A stretch of DNA of 64,000 nucleotides from NCBI RefSeq assembly GCF_000283155.1, contig NW_004454156.1:39945294-40009293 (forward strand), in the 5' to 3' direction. Below, one piece after another: positions 22,381-34,784 of the stretch. The notes under the pieces were generated by a model, which saw only the letters and a program-made list of their open reading frames with translations, had not been told where the DNA came from and did no database searches. Made by a program: the position numbers and the translations under genes. Positions within the stretch are counted from its first letter, which is position 1. Each line of letters opens with the position of its first letter. The stretch comes from Ceratotherium simum simum. Lineage: Eukaryota; Chordata; Mammalia; Perissodactyla; Rhinocerotidae.

Positions 22381-24759
22381 GGGGATGGGATGGGGCAAAT
22401 TAAAATACCACAGAACTCACTGTTCTTACCAAGATTTAAATATTTTTCTGGAATAAATGATCCTCAAATTACTGAAAACTTTTGATTAATTTCCAGAATT
22501 CTGGAAATGTTGATTTTGACAATTTTTGTGAATGTTCTCATTGCTCTTATAGAAGAGTGGCTTTTCAAGGGTTCTCACTCCACTATTCTGGAAGTGCTCT
22601 CCTGGATCATACTATATTAAAAAAGCATCTGTCTCCTTCCTGACCTTAAGTTACATTACCAGGCCCTCTCCTGTTCTCTTTGGCTAAGGAGGTACCAGGT
22701 CCTGTCACCCCTTTGTGATCCTTGATATTTTGGGTTTTTATTTTACTATAGCAGGTAGGGGAAAAACAATTAAAACACACTTATTTTTAATCTTTCTTAT
22801 TTCTAAGCAGTGAAAAAGTAGATATAGAGAGGAAAGGATAAAGGAAAAGCTAAATTCAAATAGGCTTTCGTCTTCTATACCTTTGGGACTTGCTTTTCAT
22901 GAAAACTTGCCCAAAAGACAGTTTTACTTACATCACTGACTTGCTCTTATCAGCCCAAAAGTGTAACTGGATCAAACTTTGTATCTATACTTATACATAA
23001 TATACATAACATAAATAGTAAGCACGTGCAGGGTTAAATTGGAACATACCTAAGGACCTGATGAAACTGAAGGGGAAAATTACAGTATAAGGGAATCCAA
23101 TGACACGAAAATTGGGTACTTCACATTTTGCATCAGTTAAAAAATAAACTACAGCAGTAAGCCTAACAGTTTGATGTTGCCTATCTATATCTTATCACAT
23201 CCATGTCAGCGTAGTTTAATTTATTGCATACTTGTTTAACCTTTTTTTTTCGTGAAGCTGTATTCTACATAGTATCCTCTTAAACTCGTAAAGTATAAAA
23301 CACTGTGTTTCTGTGTGTGTCAGCACCACCAAGAGCTAGAAAAAAGAGCCTGTCCTGACTTTAGATTATTCACTATGACTAATACAGCATAGGATATAGA
23401 CAAAGAAAGACAGGCTGAGTTCATTCCATATCACATTTCAAGACAGAACAAAGAACCTGGTTTTGTTATTCAGCTGAGGAAAGATGGTATAGTCTTCACT
23501 AAGGCATATGAATGAAGCAAAATGATGCCATCTTGGCATTATGAATTTTTACCCAGATGAATATGTGAATATAGCTTCCAAGAGGAAACAGATATAAGCC
23601 CTAAAGTTAAACCTAACTACATATTAAAAATAAAGATATTTTGGCTAAACAGTGTAAAACATTTCTAATGATTGCTGGTTAAAATGATTCATATAGCTCT
23701 AAAACGTCCATAGAAAATATCATAAACCACCCTTTCAATTTGTGCTTCTGTCTACTAAATATGCGGGATATTTGTCTTATTAGGTCTTTTTGCTTATCCA
23801 CAGTTCTTTTCGTTTGCAGCTGATTCTTTCTTTGTTCAAATTTCAAATCATGAATTTATATTGAACAGTATGAAGTGTGCAATACCGTGCTATATACAAA
23901 GCAAAATATAAGGTAATGTTTCTCTCATCAAGGACACTAAAATTTCAGTGTGGAGAGAAGATGTTGGCAGTGGGGGTGGAACAGCATTTATTCTATGTCT
24001 TAACACAACACACAAAAATCTTAGGTTGTTGATCAAGGACATTTGTGGCCAGAAAAAAAGAAATCTTGGCATTTTCCTCTCCCCAATTTCTGAGTGACCT
24101 TCTATCTGACTCTCAATTATATTCATTATAAGTTAACCATTCCTGAGGCTATATTTCAGGTAATGTTTATTACAATACACAGCAGCTAGTTTCTGAGCAT
24201 AACTTTCACCCTCAGTAAATACTTGAAAAGCCACTAAACGAGAAGAGACGCCAGACCCAAGGAGGGCATTGCTGTAAGCAGTGGTCCAAATATGAAAAAG
24301 AGTCCCTTGTAAAATGTTGCTTGGAAGAATGGAATCTTACTCATACGGACTTTTTTTCCTGACATCTAAGAAAGCTGAGGAAGAAAATATTTACACATAG
24401 AGATCAGATCTTTAGGATAAGCCATTATTTAAATAAAGTGCATTCACATGTGAAATGCCAAAACATTCTATTTGCTTAATGACATACAAGGTGAAACCAT
24501 AATAACATGAGATCCAGAAAAAAATTAAGATGTAAAACAAATGGAAGGTGCCAACAAGAAGGATTTACAGTCAAGAGGAGTTTATAGAGGTATTTAGGAG
24601 GATATAAAGGCAGAAAGAGCAAAGGGAACTGCAAAACACTGCATTTTACCAACTTGCAGCCTCCTTTCTTTCTTCTTTTGCTTTGCTCAGAAGGAGGAAA
24701 TGGAAGCCATACTTTCTAATCTAATCATAGTCTGGTTAAAAGTCCCAATTATTTGGAGT
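22381..24759. other. No gene recognised; mostly unique DNA
   Basis: About 2.4 kb without ERE or L1. Open frames are short and featureless (for example 23890-24126 on the minus strand). I see no conserved domain, RNA gene or strong promoter. Confidence 0.5.
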
Positions 24760-24905
24760 TACCCATCCAAATTTTAATATACATATGAGTCACCTGGGCA
24801 TCTTGTGAAAATGCAGATTATGATTCAATAGCTCTGGGTTGGGGTCCCCAGGTGATATTGATGCTGCAGATGTGCAGACCTACACTTCAAACAGGGAAGT
24901 ATAGG
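24760..24905. mobile_element. hAT-Charlie non-autonomous DNA transposon fragment (MER5-like)
   Basis: The pieces ATGAGTCACCTGGGCATCTT, AAATGCAGATTATGATTCA and CCCCAGGTGATATTGATGCT follow the order seen in MER5-like elements. The terminal inverted repeats are eroded. Confidence 0.6.
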
Positions 24906-25049
24906 AGACTCCCTCAGTAGGGGAAATCTTCGTTATCAGCCTAGTTAATGTTGAGAACATCCCTGTTTCCAGTATCAAAGTAGGAACAGCATTATACTAC
25001 AATATTATGTGTGTGATATTAAATACAAAAAAAAAGATGGTGTCATGTG

Positions 25050-25280
25050 ACACTATACATTCATTGATTTATTCATTTCACAAATAACTAGAAAGCACCT
25101 ACTCTGTGCCCTGCATAGTTCCACACTCTGAGGATAAACTCAAAAACAAAGCAAAGTCCCTATCCTCAGGATGATGTGTACATTTTAGTATGATGTTTAC
25201 ATTTTAGTATGGAGAACAGATTAAAAGCAAATAAATACATGTCATAAAGCAAGATGGTGAAAAAATGAAGGCAAGACAAA
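25050..25280 (-). mobile_element. LINE-2 3' end, antisense, with a 19-bp internal tandem repeat
   Basis: TTATTCATTTCACAAATAAC, GCACCTACTCTGTGCCCTGC and GTCCCTATCCTCAGGATGATG match the antisense L2 3' end. Within it, ATGATGTGTACATTTTAGT (25171-25189) is repeated with one change at 25190-25208. Confidence 0.7.
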
Positions 25281-28200
25281 AGAATGGCGAAAGAAGGGTG
25301 GGTGGTGCTATTTTGCCAAGAAAGGACTCTGGTTCTTTTACCCTATGAATCTAACCCAACCCTTTTTTGGAAACTACCAAAGTCAATCTATATAACTCCT
25401 TCAGAATTCACTTCTACTAACCTTACAACAAGGGTAAAAGGTCTCCCAAACTCTCCAGCTGTGAAGAATCAACCAAGTCCTGAGTATTTAGCCACACCAG
25501 GTAGATCTTGCTGACTTTTACAAACTATGTAATCCTTATCCCAAAGCCATGCTGGAGAACCAAGGAGAAAGATCAAAGGAATGATTACACCCCTCAGGTT
25601 TCACCAGCCATTGTCTCAGCAGACCCCTGACTCAATATGATGCACATTTTTAATTTCTCCAGCTGGCTCAAGAGACTAAGTGGCCTTACATAGATTAAAA
25701 ATAGAGGCAGAAAATCAAGGTCTACAAGTCAATACCTTATAAGACTTCATTTCTACTGCTTTGTCTCATCTGTTTACAATGTACTGTTTATCAATTTATT
25801 TATATTTGTTCAAGACATCCTACAATACACTTTAATTCATGCTTTCCTGATATGAAAACTTAACATATGGAAACATAACTCAATAGCTTTTTTCTTCCCC
25901 TCTCAAAGATGCCCTGGGAAAAATACTAGATTCTGCGAGCTGCATTGTTTATATCTCTATTTGTCTGAGCTATTTGTAAACTGCAAAACGTCCTTACCCC
26001 TTCTTTGCTATCTCTTAACACATGAAAATCCACCATATGACGTACATCTTTAAACAAAGAACAACTAATGCCAGAGGGCAGAGAAACCTTGGTTTTATTT
26101 GCATCTGTCTTTTGACTCATGCAGAATTGTGCCCCCTCCCATCACAACATTTTAATAAGTGTTTACATGTTACCACTCCCCAGAGACTCAGCTGATAAAA
26201 TCCTACCTTGGAACTAATTACACTTCAAGACAATCCTATTCTTCCTGGATACATTCTGAGATAGAAACGTCAAATCCTGATGTTTAGATGAGTTCAGAGC
26301 TCCTCCTTGTGGATTCTATCTGTGAATGCTGCTACTTCCCAAACATTGATCAATTTCCTAGAGAAAAAATAATTAAGTGGTACCTATGTAAAGAGATCCT
26401 CAGATTTGCGAAATATATGTGTGGAAAATGAAACGTCTGTTTAATGTGTAAATTATACCAGCTAAATGAATGCTCACCAATGCAGTATTTAATTTTGGAT
26501 TAGATCCTGTTGTTGGGTCACTGTCTTGATGTATCGATGTTCAACAAATAGCCTTTTCACATATGCCACCATAGTGCATACTGTGGGATTCAGAGACAAT
26601 GAATATGCAGAACAGTCATTCATGAGACATGACATAATATGTTACGGTATCGTTCCCGTTTTTAGAGGATTTATTACCTTGATCTGAAATGCTACACTAC
26701 ATAATAGCCAGGTCTTAGGAATTGCATGCATGGGTGGCCCCATGGGTGGGTGACCAATACAGTTGCACAGGGACTCAGCTCAGACGGGCTCTGCTCTTGA
26801 AGTTTAAGATGCTACAGGCTTTGTCTTAAAATTCTTAATAATTTTATCTTTGAATTTGTATTTTGTAAGTAAAGTCTGATGGAAAAATGGAGCATGTGCC
26901 AGGGGCTGGAACCTGGGCTCAGGTGCAGTCCTGCCTCCCGCTATCTCCCTGGGATGGGTTCTCAATGCCAGGTCCTGACTCACTGGTTCTCTGAGCCCCA
27001 CTCAACCTCCCATCCCCACCCCCACCCAGCCAGGGCTGCCACCCTCCACCCCCTAGGGGCCTGGGTGTGGGTAGGCCTGGGTGTGAGGAACATCAGTGTG
27101 GTGTTCTTTATTAACATCTTAATATGAAGATCCAGCAAAGAGTGTAAAAACCACCATAACTTTAAAGTAGTGACGAACAAGAAAGATACTTCAAGATGCT
27201 GAAACAACTGTAATGTGATATGAAAATGTCTGTGATCTGTTGATGTCAAAAGCACAGGTACTGATAATACTTCCACGATTTGTTGTCTAAATTTACAATT
27301 AAAGGAAATGTTGAATTTCAGTTAGATGTAATTTTTCCACTCAGAGTTCCTGGACCCCTATGTTCTATCCATGAACACCCAAGGGGTCCATGGACCTGGT
27401 TAAGAACACCTGAATTAAAGGGATTTAAGAGCTTAAAGAAAAAATATAATATTATCTTATTCACTCTATTATATGTCATTTAGAGTACATTTTCCAGTAT
27501 TTAAATAATTGTAGTGACTTTAGTGCTGATAAGTGTAATTGCTGCTTTTAATACAAATACAGATTTATCCTTTACATTCAAGCTTTTGAATTCTCCATAT
27601 GTTATTCATTACTTTGGTGGTTTGGAGATTCTGTTATAATGACACTATAAAGTGAATGCTATATGAGGCAGGTTCATCTTGGATTATTTCCAAGGATACT
27701 TAGGTATCAAAATAGCTTGCTTTCAAATGGCCCCAACTCTAAGGTAGATCCAGAGCATGAACTCCTTGGAGAACATTACAAGGAGGCTTCCATGTAGCTG
27801 CTCCACTAAATCAGATCTGCTTCTAATTGCATAGTGTGTAATGTTTAGACTTTCCCAGATTAGTAGTTGATTTCCTGGCAAAACTTTGTAAACACCAAAT
27901 AGTCAATCAATTGCCATCTACAAAGCAGGAAATTTTAAATGCATAGCAAATGTAATTCCCTCTCATAAGCACCAAAATTTTTTCCTGAAAGGATCTCAGT
28001 TTTCAAATACAACATGTTGCGGTTCACAATTTTCCATGCATACAAACTACTAGAAGACTGCTAATTGATTACTTTACTCATTTATTTTGCAAGGGGCTTA
28101 CCGTAAATCTTAATAGTGACAATTTACTTCCTCACTCTAGACCAAGTTACATTATTAATCAAATTGGCATAGTCTGAGTTGAAAAATAAAATATTTCAGT

Positions 28201-28642
28201 AAGCAGTTGTTTAATGGAGAAGAAAATTTCAGTGTTTTGTTCCAAGTATGATCACTTATGTAATAGTACCATCTAGTGGATTCTCATCCATAACACAGGA
28301 AACTAACAGATTCAGGGAAAGTATATTTCCTCCAAAAAAAAGATTTTGTTGTATGTATATTTGGTAGACTTCTTACATCCTCAACAAAAGTATCTGAGCA
28401 GACATCTCCCAGAAAAATACTTGAAAAGAACTAGAGAGTTCATTGCTCACCACACCATGAAGTTCTATTTTATAGAAACTGGGATGGCTGGTCTGAGGGC
28501 TATAAAACAAATATGTGATGTATTAAGTCTTATTAAGTTTCTGTTGTCCAAACTACAGCATGGGGTTCTAAAAGAGGAATATTCTAACAGTGATGATTTC
28601 AGAACACTAGAACGAATGATCAAATAAAGCTATAGATATATT
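25281..28642. other. Mostly unique DNA; GC/C-rich patch; no gene recognised
   Basis: Contains a C-rich stretch at 26995-27055 (CCATCCCCACCCCCACCC) that stands out from its AT-rich surroundings. A possible hAT-like relic lies near 27340-27415 (GGGGTCCATGGACCTGGTTA then AAGAACACCTG), and an unnamed MER-like block near 26755-26860. A 93-residue plus frame at 28346-28627 opens on TTG, resembles nothing I know and is probably chance. Confidence 0.45.
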
Positions 28643-28870
28643 CATGGAGCAATCAGTTATTGAGCAACCAGTGTGACATGCATTGTCCTAGAGAGACAAA
28701 TATGAATCAGATAAATTCCCTGACCTCAAGGATTTCAAAATATCGTTGGAAAGCCAAATAAACAAAAAGTATAAAAAAGTGCAACCAAAGAAGTATATAA
28801 AAGGTATAGTAATAGCAGAGGATGATAGCAAAGATTAGCTTTCTAGTAGAGGATCAAGTAAGGCCTCATA
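28643..28870 (-). mobile_element. LINE-2 3' region, antisense
   Basis: AGTTATTGAGCAACCAGTGT, AAATTCCCTGACCTCAAGGA and AAGCCAAATAAACAAAAAGT are the antisense L2 3'-end blocks in order. Confidence 0.65.
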
Positions 28871-28871
28871 G

Positions 28872-29010
28872 AGGAGTAACAGAAAACTTGGCTCAAAATG
28901 GCTTTAACATTTAATACTTCCGATAACAAAAAGTCCCAAGGCACTGTGGCTCCAGAGTAGGTTAATTCAGCAATTCAGTGATGTCGTCAAAAGTGAAGCA
29001 TGAAGGAGGA
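28872..29010. repeat. Unnamed interspersed repeat, partner of 45628-46215
   Basis: AACAGAAAACTTGGCTCAAA, AACAAAAAGTCCCAAGGC and AATTCAGTGATGTCGTCAAA share block order with the longer copy at 45628-46215 (AACAGAAAACCCAATTTAAG...GCAGCTCAGTGGCATCTTCA). I cannot assign a family. Confidence 0.5.
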
Positions 29011-29689
29011 TGCCAGTGGGAGCTGTCCACCCTGGTGGAGGGGTATTTTTATCATTAACATTGTTCAGAATGGCTGGTACATGGTGATAATGAAAAGCAG
29101 ACTGACTCTTAGTCAGTTTTATTATTGTTTTTAAATTCTCTACAGGCAATCAGTCCCTTATTGCCTTTATTGCCCAACATCCAATAATGAAGAAGAAATG
29201 GATAAATGTAATTTTCTGTTAATTCAAGGAAGGAGAAGCATGGGAACAGAATACAATCATCACTAACTGATAGTGCCTATTTTACGTATGTTGATGGACA
29301 GAAATGCAAGGAATCCTTTCCATAGCAACAGAGAGAGGCTTTTGGTGCCAAAAGAAAATAGTCAGACCAATAAAAAAAGGGGGAGGGGGGTGAGATCTGC
29401 TACAATTATTCTGTAGAGAATATTTTTTAAGGGTAAGTATATATATCTTTACATGTAGATGCATAAAAACCAAGTGGGGTTTATTCAGAAATGCAGTGTG
29501 TTACAACAGACCATATTAAAATATCTAATCAGAAAAGTTACCTGATAACCACCCTAGATACTGAAATAGAAGTAGATGGACATTTCCTGAATATAATATA
29601 TAGTATGCATTTATATATAATATATATTATATATTTATGTAAATATATTTCATATATGAGTATCAATATACAAAATAAATATATTTATA
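29011..29689. other. No gene; AT-rich low-complexity DNA towards the right
   Basis: Contains a G-run (GGGGGAGGGGGG near 29379-29390) and an AT-alternating stretch from about 29590 with ATATAATATATATTATATAT. No named repeat is visible before the L1 RT fragment. Confidence 0.5.
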
Positions 29690-29880
29690 TATGTCTAGTT
29701 CTATTTCAATCTCAAAGTCCACATGACAGAACTAAAGACAATCCTATTAAAGTCAAGAATAAGACAAGGATTTCCACTCTGACCATTAGTTTTCAATATT
29801 GTTCTAGTAGGTACAAGCCAACTCAATTAGACAAGAGAGGGAAATAAAAGGTACAAAAATTAGAAAGGAGGAGGTAAAAT

Positions 29881-29952
29881 AATCATTAATTATAAATGAT
29901 AATTAATTATTATAATATTATAATATAATTATAATCATTAATTATAAATGAT
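29881..29952. repeat. 20-bp perfect direct repeat, 52-bp period, within L1-C
   Basis: AATCATTAATTATAAATGAT occurs at 29881-29900 and 29933-29952. The intervening DNA is palindromic AT. It lies where L1 RT would encode the catalytic FADD motif, lengthening it by 52 bp. Confidence 0.9.
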
Positions 29953-30279
29953 ATAATTGTGTACCTAGAGAAACAAAAAGAATAGAAAACCATTACAAAT
30001 TATAAAGTAATTCTATAAGGTGGCTAGGCACAAAACTAATGTACAGTTATTCAATAGCTTCACTTGGTCAAATAAACAGCTAGGAGATATAATGGAAAGA
30101 AAGTCTTTACTTAAAATAATAACAGAAGAGATTATATATGGAGGAACAAATTTTAGAAATGTATAAATCCATAGGAAAACACTCTAAAATGCTCAACGAG
30201 TTTAAAAAGACTTGAACAAGTGGAAAGATATATCACGCACTTGGCTAGGAAGACATATCATCACAAAGATGTCAAATCT

Positions 30280-30514
30280 GAGGCCGGCCCCATGGCGTAG
30301 TGGTTAAGTGTGGTGCACTCTGCTGCTGGTGACCCAGGTTTGGATCCCAGGCGCGCACCGACGCACAGCTTGTCAGGCCATGCTGTGGCGGCACCCCACA
30401 TAAAGTAGAGGAAGATGGGCACGGATGTCAGCCCAGGGCCAGTCTTCCTCAGCAAAAAGAGGAGGATTGGCATGGATGTTAGCTCAGGGCTGATCTTCCT
30501 CACACACACAAAAA
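30280..30514 (+). mobile_element. ERE SINE A of a same-site pair
   Basis: Full-length ERE from GAGGCCGGCCCCATGGCGTA to GATCTTCCTCACACACACA plus A-tail. The left target duplication AAGATGTCAAATCT is at 30266-30279. A shortened copy (GATGTCA at 30518-30524) follows its tail before ERE B starts. Confidence 0.95.
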
Positions 30515-30524
30515 AATGATGTCA

Positions 30525-30665
30525 GGGGCCGGCCCGGTGACACAAGCGGTTAAGTGTGCGTGCTCCACTGCAGCAGCCCGGGATTCGCTGGTTCCATCCC
30601 GGGCGCACACGGTCACACTGCTTGTCAAGCCATGTTATGGCAGCGTCCCATATAAAGTAGAGGAA
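30525..30665 (+). mobile_element. ERE SINE B, 3'-truncated, second insertion at the same site
   Basis: Begins GGGGCCGGCCCGGTGACACA and runs to AAAGTAGAGGAAG, then passes straight into AAGATGTCAAATCT (30664-30677), the right-hand target duplication. Everything normally 3' of GAGGAAGATG in an ERE is missing. The body's GAAGATG and the flank's AAGATG overlap, so the deletion has 6 bp of microhomology. Confidence 0.93.
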
Positions 30666-31169
30666 GATGTCAAATCTTTATAAGTTAATCAAAATTTAAT
30701 ATATTTCCAATTTTAAATACATTGAAAAGTAAATAGTATGAAAAAGAAGAGTGATGGGGGTAACCTTGGCCTGCCAAGCTAGTACTATGCAGCCATAAAA
30801 AGGATGCAAGAGGCTTTTTATGTACTTGAATGGAATTCTCTTCCAAGATATATTGTTAAGGAGAAAAAACAAGGGTCAAAACAGCATCATTGTGTGCTAC
30901 ACAGAGAGTACTTATAGACTATCCTTTTAGAAGACATAAATAAACTGTTAGCTTTTAGGAGGGGAATTGGGTATCTGGGAAACAAAATGAGATATGACAA
31001 TGAATAACAAAAGTATCTTCTTACTTTTATGGAGCGTTATCTGTCTTCAGAGTTTCAGGTGGTCCAACAATGTTTGAGTAAGTCAAAATAACTTTTCTCA
31101 CCTCTTTTTTAACAACAAAATCTGGATCATTGAGACAGATCACCTCTGTTATTTAAAAGTTTCAAATTA

Positions 31170-31419
31170 GGGGCCGGCCCAGTGGCGTAGCAGTTAAGTG
31201 CGCACGATCCGCTTCAGGGGCCCAAGGGTTCACAGGTTCAGATCCCGGGTGCACACAGACGCACCACTTGTCAAGCCATGCTGTGGCGGCGTCCCATATA
31301 AAGTAGAGGAAGATGAGCGTGGATGTTAGCCCAGGGCCAATCTTCCTCAGCAAAAAAGAGGAGGATTGGCATCAGATGTTAGCTCAGGGCTGATCTTCCT
31401 CACAAAAAAATAAATAAAT
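31170..31419 (+). mobile_element. ERE SINE (ERE2-type)
   Basis: From GGGGCCGGCCCAGTGGCGTA to CTTCCTCACAAAAAAATAAA. A 15-bp duplication with one mismatch, AAAAGTYTCAAATTA, is at 31155-31169 and 31420-31434. Confidence 0.96.
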
Positions 31420-31674
31420 AAAAGTCTCAAATTAAAGTACACATGGATCCTTCCAAAAGTCAAATCCTCCCTTTAAAGACAATCATTTGGCACTCCTGCA
31501 GGTATATTTTTAAATGTGAATAGTAAATGGGAGGCAAACATTAAGCATTTGTTAGATGAATCAAGTTCTGAACTGTTTCAAGCAATGCATTTCAAGCCGG
31601 GTACCTGAGGGTTACTGTAAATATTCAATAAGAACATAATTACCCTTCAACCTTGTTCCCAAAATAGACACAGA

Positions 31675-32095
31675 TGAAAAGAAGTTAATCTTATTAATTT
31701 ACTGTTTTCTTGTTTAACCTGAGGCGTGGCTCAAGGGTCACAAGGATTTATGATCTTGTTTTGCAGAAGAAAAAGAATGCCTTTAAGGAAGTTATGATCA
31801 CCAGATAACCAACTCCCAGCTGACATGACACCCAGAAGTCCCATTGCCCAAGGGCTTATCTGGAGTGAAAGAAATATGGATTTCCCCTTTGTTTCTCTGA
31901 AACTCCTCCCCCTAAGTCCCTTAACTCTATAAAAACCCCCTGCTTTCTTCTTTCAAGGCAGATTTGAGAGAATCTATCCTTCCGCCTTCCTGTTTTTGGC
32001 CAATTTGAATAAGCCTTTCTCCATCTCCGAGTGCCTCAGTGATTGGCTTATTGTGCATCCTGCACACAAACTTGAGATTAAGAGGTTTGGTATCA
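31675..32095 (+). mobile_element. Solo ERV LTR, sense (family X, copy 1)
   Basis: Starts near TGAAAAGAAGTTAATC and ends GAGGTTTGGTATCA. It has a CTCTATAAAAACC promoter-like box at about 31926-31938 and AATAAGCC near 32009. The same sequence family occurs antisense at 37694 and 42346. No adjoining gag, pol or env was seen, so it is probably a solo LTR. The flanks show no clear target duplication, so ends are estimates from comparing the three copies. Confidence 0.75.
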
Positions 32096-32260
32096 CATTT
32101 TTGAGCTTTTTTTATTAATATACTATCCTACTTTTCACAGATTGTTTTATTGGGTTTTTTTCTAGCTGCTTGGATATTTAATTTATTCATTTTAGTTTTT
32201 CCAAGCATTTGATACTATGAATTTTCTTTTGTGTGCAGCTTTTGACATACTACCTAACTT

Positions 32261-32449
32261 GTTGTTGTTGTTGAGGAAGCTTCACCCTGAGCTAACATCT
32301 GTTGCCAATCTTCCTCTATTTTATATGTGGGTCATCGCCACAGCATGGCTGAGGAGCGGTTTAGGTCCACATCTGAGATCTGAACCCAAGAACCTGGACT
32401 GCCAAAGCACAGCACTCCAAACTTAACCACTACACCATGGGCCAGCCCC
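32261..32449 (-). mobile_element. ERE SINE, antisense, diverged
   Basis: Antisense tail TTGAGGAAGCTTCACCCTGA, body TTTATATGTGGGTCATCGCC and head CACCATGGGCCAGCCC. A 12-bp duplication with one mismatch (ACTRCCTAACTT) is at 32249-32260 and 32450-32461. Confidence 0.92.
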
Positions 32450-32461
32450 ACTGCCTAACTT

Positions 32462-34149
32462 TTAATACTAGTTTTCTCATGGTTTTTTCTAAGTAGACTA
32501 TAATAACAGTTTGATTCTCTCTTTGACTGAGGTTCAGAGGCATACTATGTGACATAAAATAGATATAATTTAATCTTTCCTTTGAATTAAAGTGCCATAT
32601 TTCTACCTATAGATATGGGTCTCAGGAACATAGGAGCGTACGAGTCCTAATCACTGATTCTCACTTTGTTGAAAAAGTTTCCAGTCACCACTAACTTTTC
32701 ATCATTTGCATGTGTCTCATAAAGTTGGTTTTGATATATACGGGGCATAATCTCTAGGGTAGTATAACATGGCTGATTTTCTGCAAAATGGATTATTAAA
32801 TCAAAGAACAAAGCAATCATATCCTGAGTAATGACCATGTCCCCCAGACAATCTTCTTCACTACTGTGGTTACCAGTGTCTTTGACCTGACAGCAGCATT
32901 ATAAACATCATCTATTATTTATAAATCATTCACACAATGGACCACAGACAGTTCTTTGTCACAGGCCTTCACTTTTCTGTCTCCATCACATTTAGCTTAT
33001 TGATGAGGTGCAAAGATGTATCCCTAAGCATTCCAGGAATTCATGCGAGGATGTTCTCTGTGAATACTTGCTCCAAAAGCTTTTTCTTCTTTTATCACCA
33101 GAGGATGGCTTCTCACAGAGGTGACACCTGAACACAATAGCCTCCATATTCTCCTTAATGAATAAGTTTTAACATGACTCCATAGGCAAGAAAAAGATTT
33201 AGATTTTATTTCTAATATTACATTAGTAGGATGGACTGAATTTCTGGATAAATCTCTGTTTAAACAGCACACCTGAGTCCAGATAATACCCTGATGTATA
33301 GGTTGAATTAATAAGGTAACCCTGACAGGCAAGGAGATGACAGATAAATAGATAAACAATAATAGACAGAGAGACAGATAATCACCGGACACCAGCAGGG
33401 CCTCCTCTAAATGGGCTCTGAAATTGTTTAGCAATAGAAAAGCTGTGGCTTTCAAATAATTCTTGGCAGAGTTCCAAAAATACTTCTTCCTCTATTAATA
33501 TATTAGCTTATTCTCTGTGTTATCTAAACACATGGTTATAATTTCCAGCTATTGAAATTTTTAATTTGTAGAAGGGCATTCTTGCCTCACCCTCGTCCTG
33601 GCCCTGTTGCTGAGGTAGAAGGTGGTTGCGTGCAGTTCAGAGCTGTGATCAAGCGGACATTAACATATTTCCCACCTTGTAATCACAGTCCAGTGAGGCC
33701 TGCTCATGCCAGTTACATTCTACAGAAATACAGAAAACTGGCACATGTAAAAATAGTCAAATTTTTTCAAAGCCCTTTAATTATTTGCAGGTCTCACCAA
33801 CAAGGCCCAATGTAACCAGCCACTGTTCAGCACATAGTCGAGGATTAGAAATGCTGTCTAAGAAAAAAATCAAAAGAATATTTTCTGCAGCTCTATCTTG
33901 CTGATAATTTCTTGATAGCTACATCTAATATTCAAATGTAGGTTTTGTTTTGAAATAGTAAAGCCTCACAAGAAAGAAAACAAACAAAATAAAAACCTTT
34001 GAAGTTCAGAAACAACATCTCTTCATGAAATAGCTCAAAAGATAGACATTTTCTATGCAATTACTTTTTCCAAAGAACTATGAGTACGCCCTGATCTTAC
34101 CAGAGGAAATCTGAGAGCTGTTGAATAGGATGTTATCTCTATTGTGATG
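32462..34149. other. No gene recognised; mostly unique DNA
   Basis: Includes a 143-residue minus frame (33024-33455), leucine-rich in its N-terminal half, with no recognisable domain, and a short AGATAAATAGATAAACA-like microsatellite near 33342. I do not support a gene here. Confidence 0.45.
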
Positions 34150-34350
34150 CTGTTAATAATAGTAACAGCTATCATTTATTCAGTATCTACTTTTTTTTTT
34201 AACAAATGTACTTAAGATGCGCCTTCATTATCTCTCAACCTCCAGATAACCCTGTGAGAAAGTTAGTCTCCCCTTTTCAGGGCTAAGGAAACTGAGGCTC
34301 AGGGAGGTAAGGGACTTGCCCAAGGTAGCAGAGCTAGAAAATGGCATTGC
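34150..34350 (-). mobile_element. MIR SINE, antisense
   Basis: ACAGCTATCATTTATTCAGT, AACCCTGTGAGAAAGTTAG, GGAAACTGAGGCTCAGGGAG and GACTTGCCCAAGGTAGCAGA are the antisense MIR blocks in order. Confidence 0.88.
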
Positions 34351-34784
34351 CGGCATCACAGGGAGGCGCGTCCAGTTTCAAAGCTCCGTCCACTTTGCCA
34401 CTCCTTCCCCTCTGGCAGACGCAGGGACCCGACAGATCTTGTCGGAGGTGTGTCCTATAACAGATGATATTCACATGGAGGACACACTCCCATGGGGCTC
34501 TTAAAAAAAATATTTACAGGAAAGTAAACCAAACCTTGCCAGAGACAACCCATAGGATTCAATAATTTTATTGAGCCACACTTTTTCATGGTAGATCAGT
34601 ATCGGTCACTTACTCTGGTTGTAACTTAAATTTGATATGACATAGGTTATAATTAATTTTAGACAGTCTAGCTAATAACCCATGTCTCTTTCTCCCACTC
34701 AAATATGCATCACAGAATACAGAAGAATGAAAGTGACCATGGTATAGGTACAACATTGAATCTATTCTAATTTGTCATTCTTTT

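Larger units (their letters stand above)
29690..31060 (+). mobile_element. Old LINE-1 (L1-C), sense, ORF2 RT and 3' fragments
   Basis: Plus-strand codons give KVKNKTRISTLTI (equivalent of the RT block before the catalytic Asp-Asp), then decayed RT-distal blocks, and at 30775-30960 the 3' block ACTATGCAGCCATAAAAAGG with AAGATATATTGTTAAGGAG. Two EREs sit at 30280-30665 inside the codons for the region corresponding to VKMSILPK. A 52-bp duplication (29881-29952) lies at the FADD catalytic position. The element is ancient and dead. Confidence 0.78.

Noticed and set aside
28346..28627. 93-residue plus-strand frame
   Set aside because: Begins on TTG rather than ATG, has no recognisable domain, and flanking DNA gives no exon signals.
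33024..33455. 143-residue minus-strand frame, leucine-rich at its N-terminus
   Set aside because: No recognisable domain, no splice or promoter context. Part of the sequence is a GATA-like microsatellite. Length is within chance for 64 kb of mammalian DNA.
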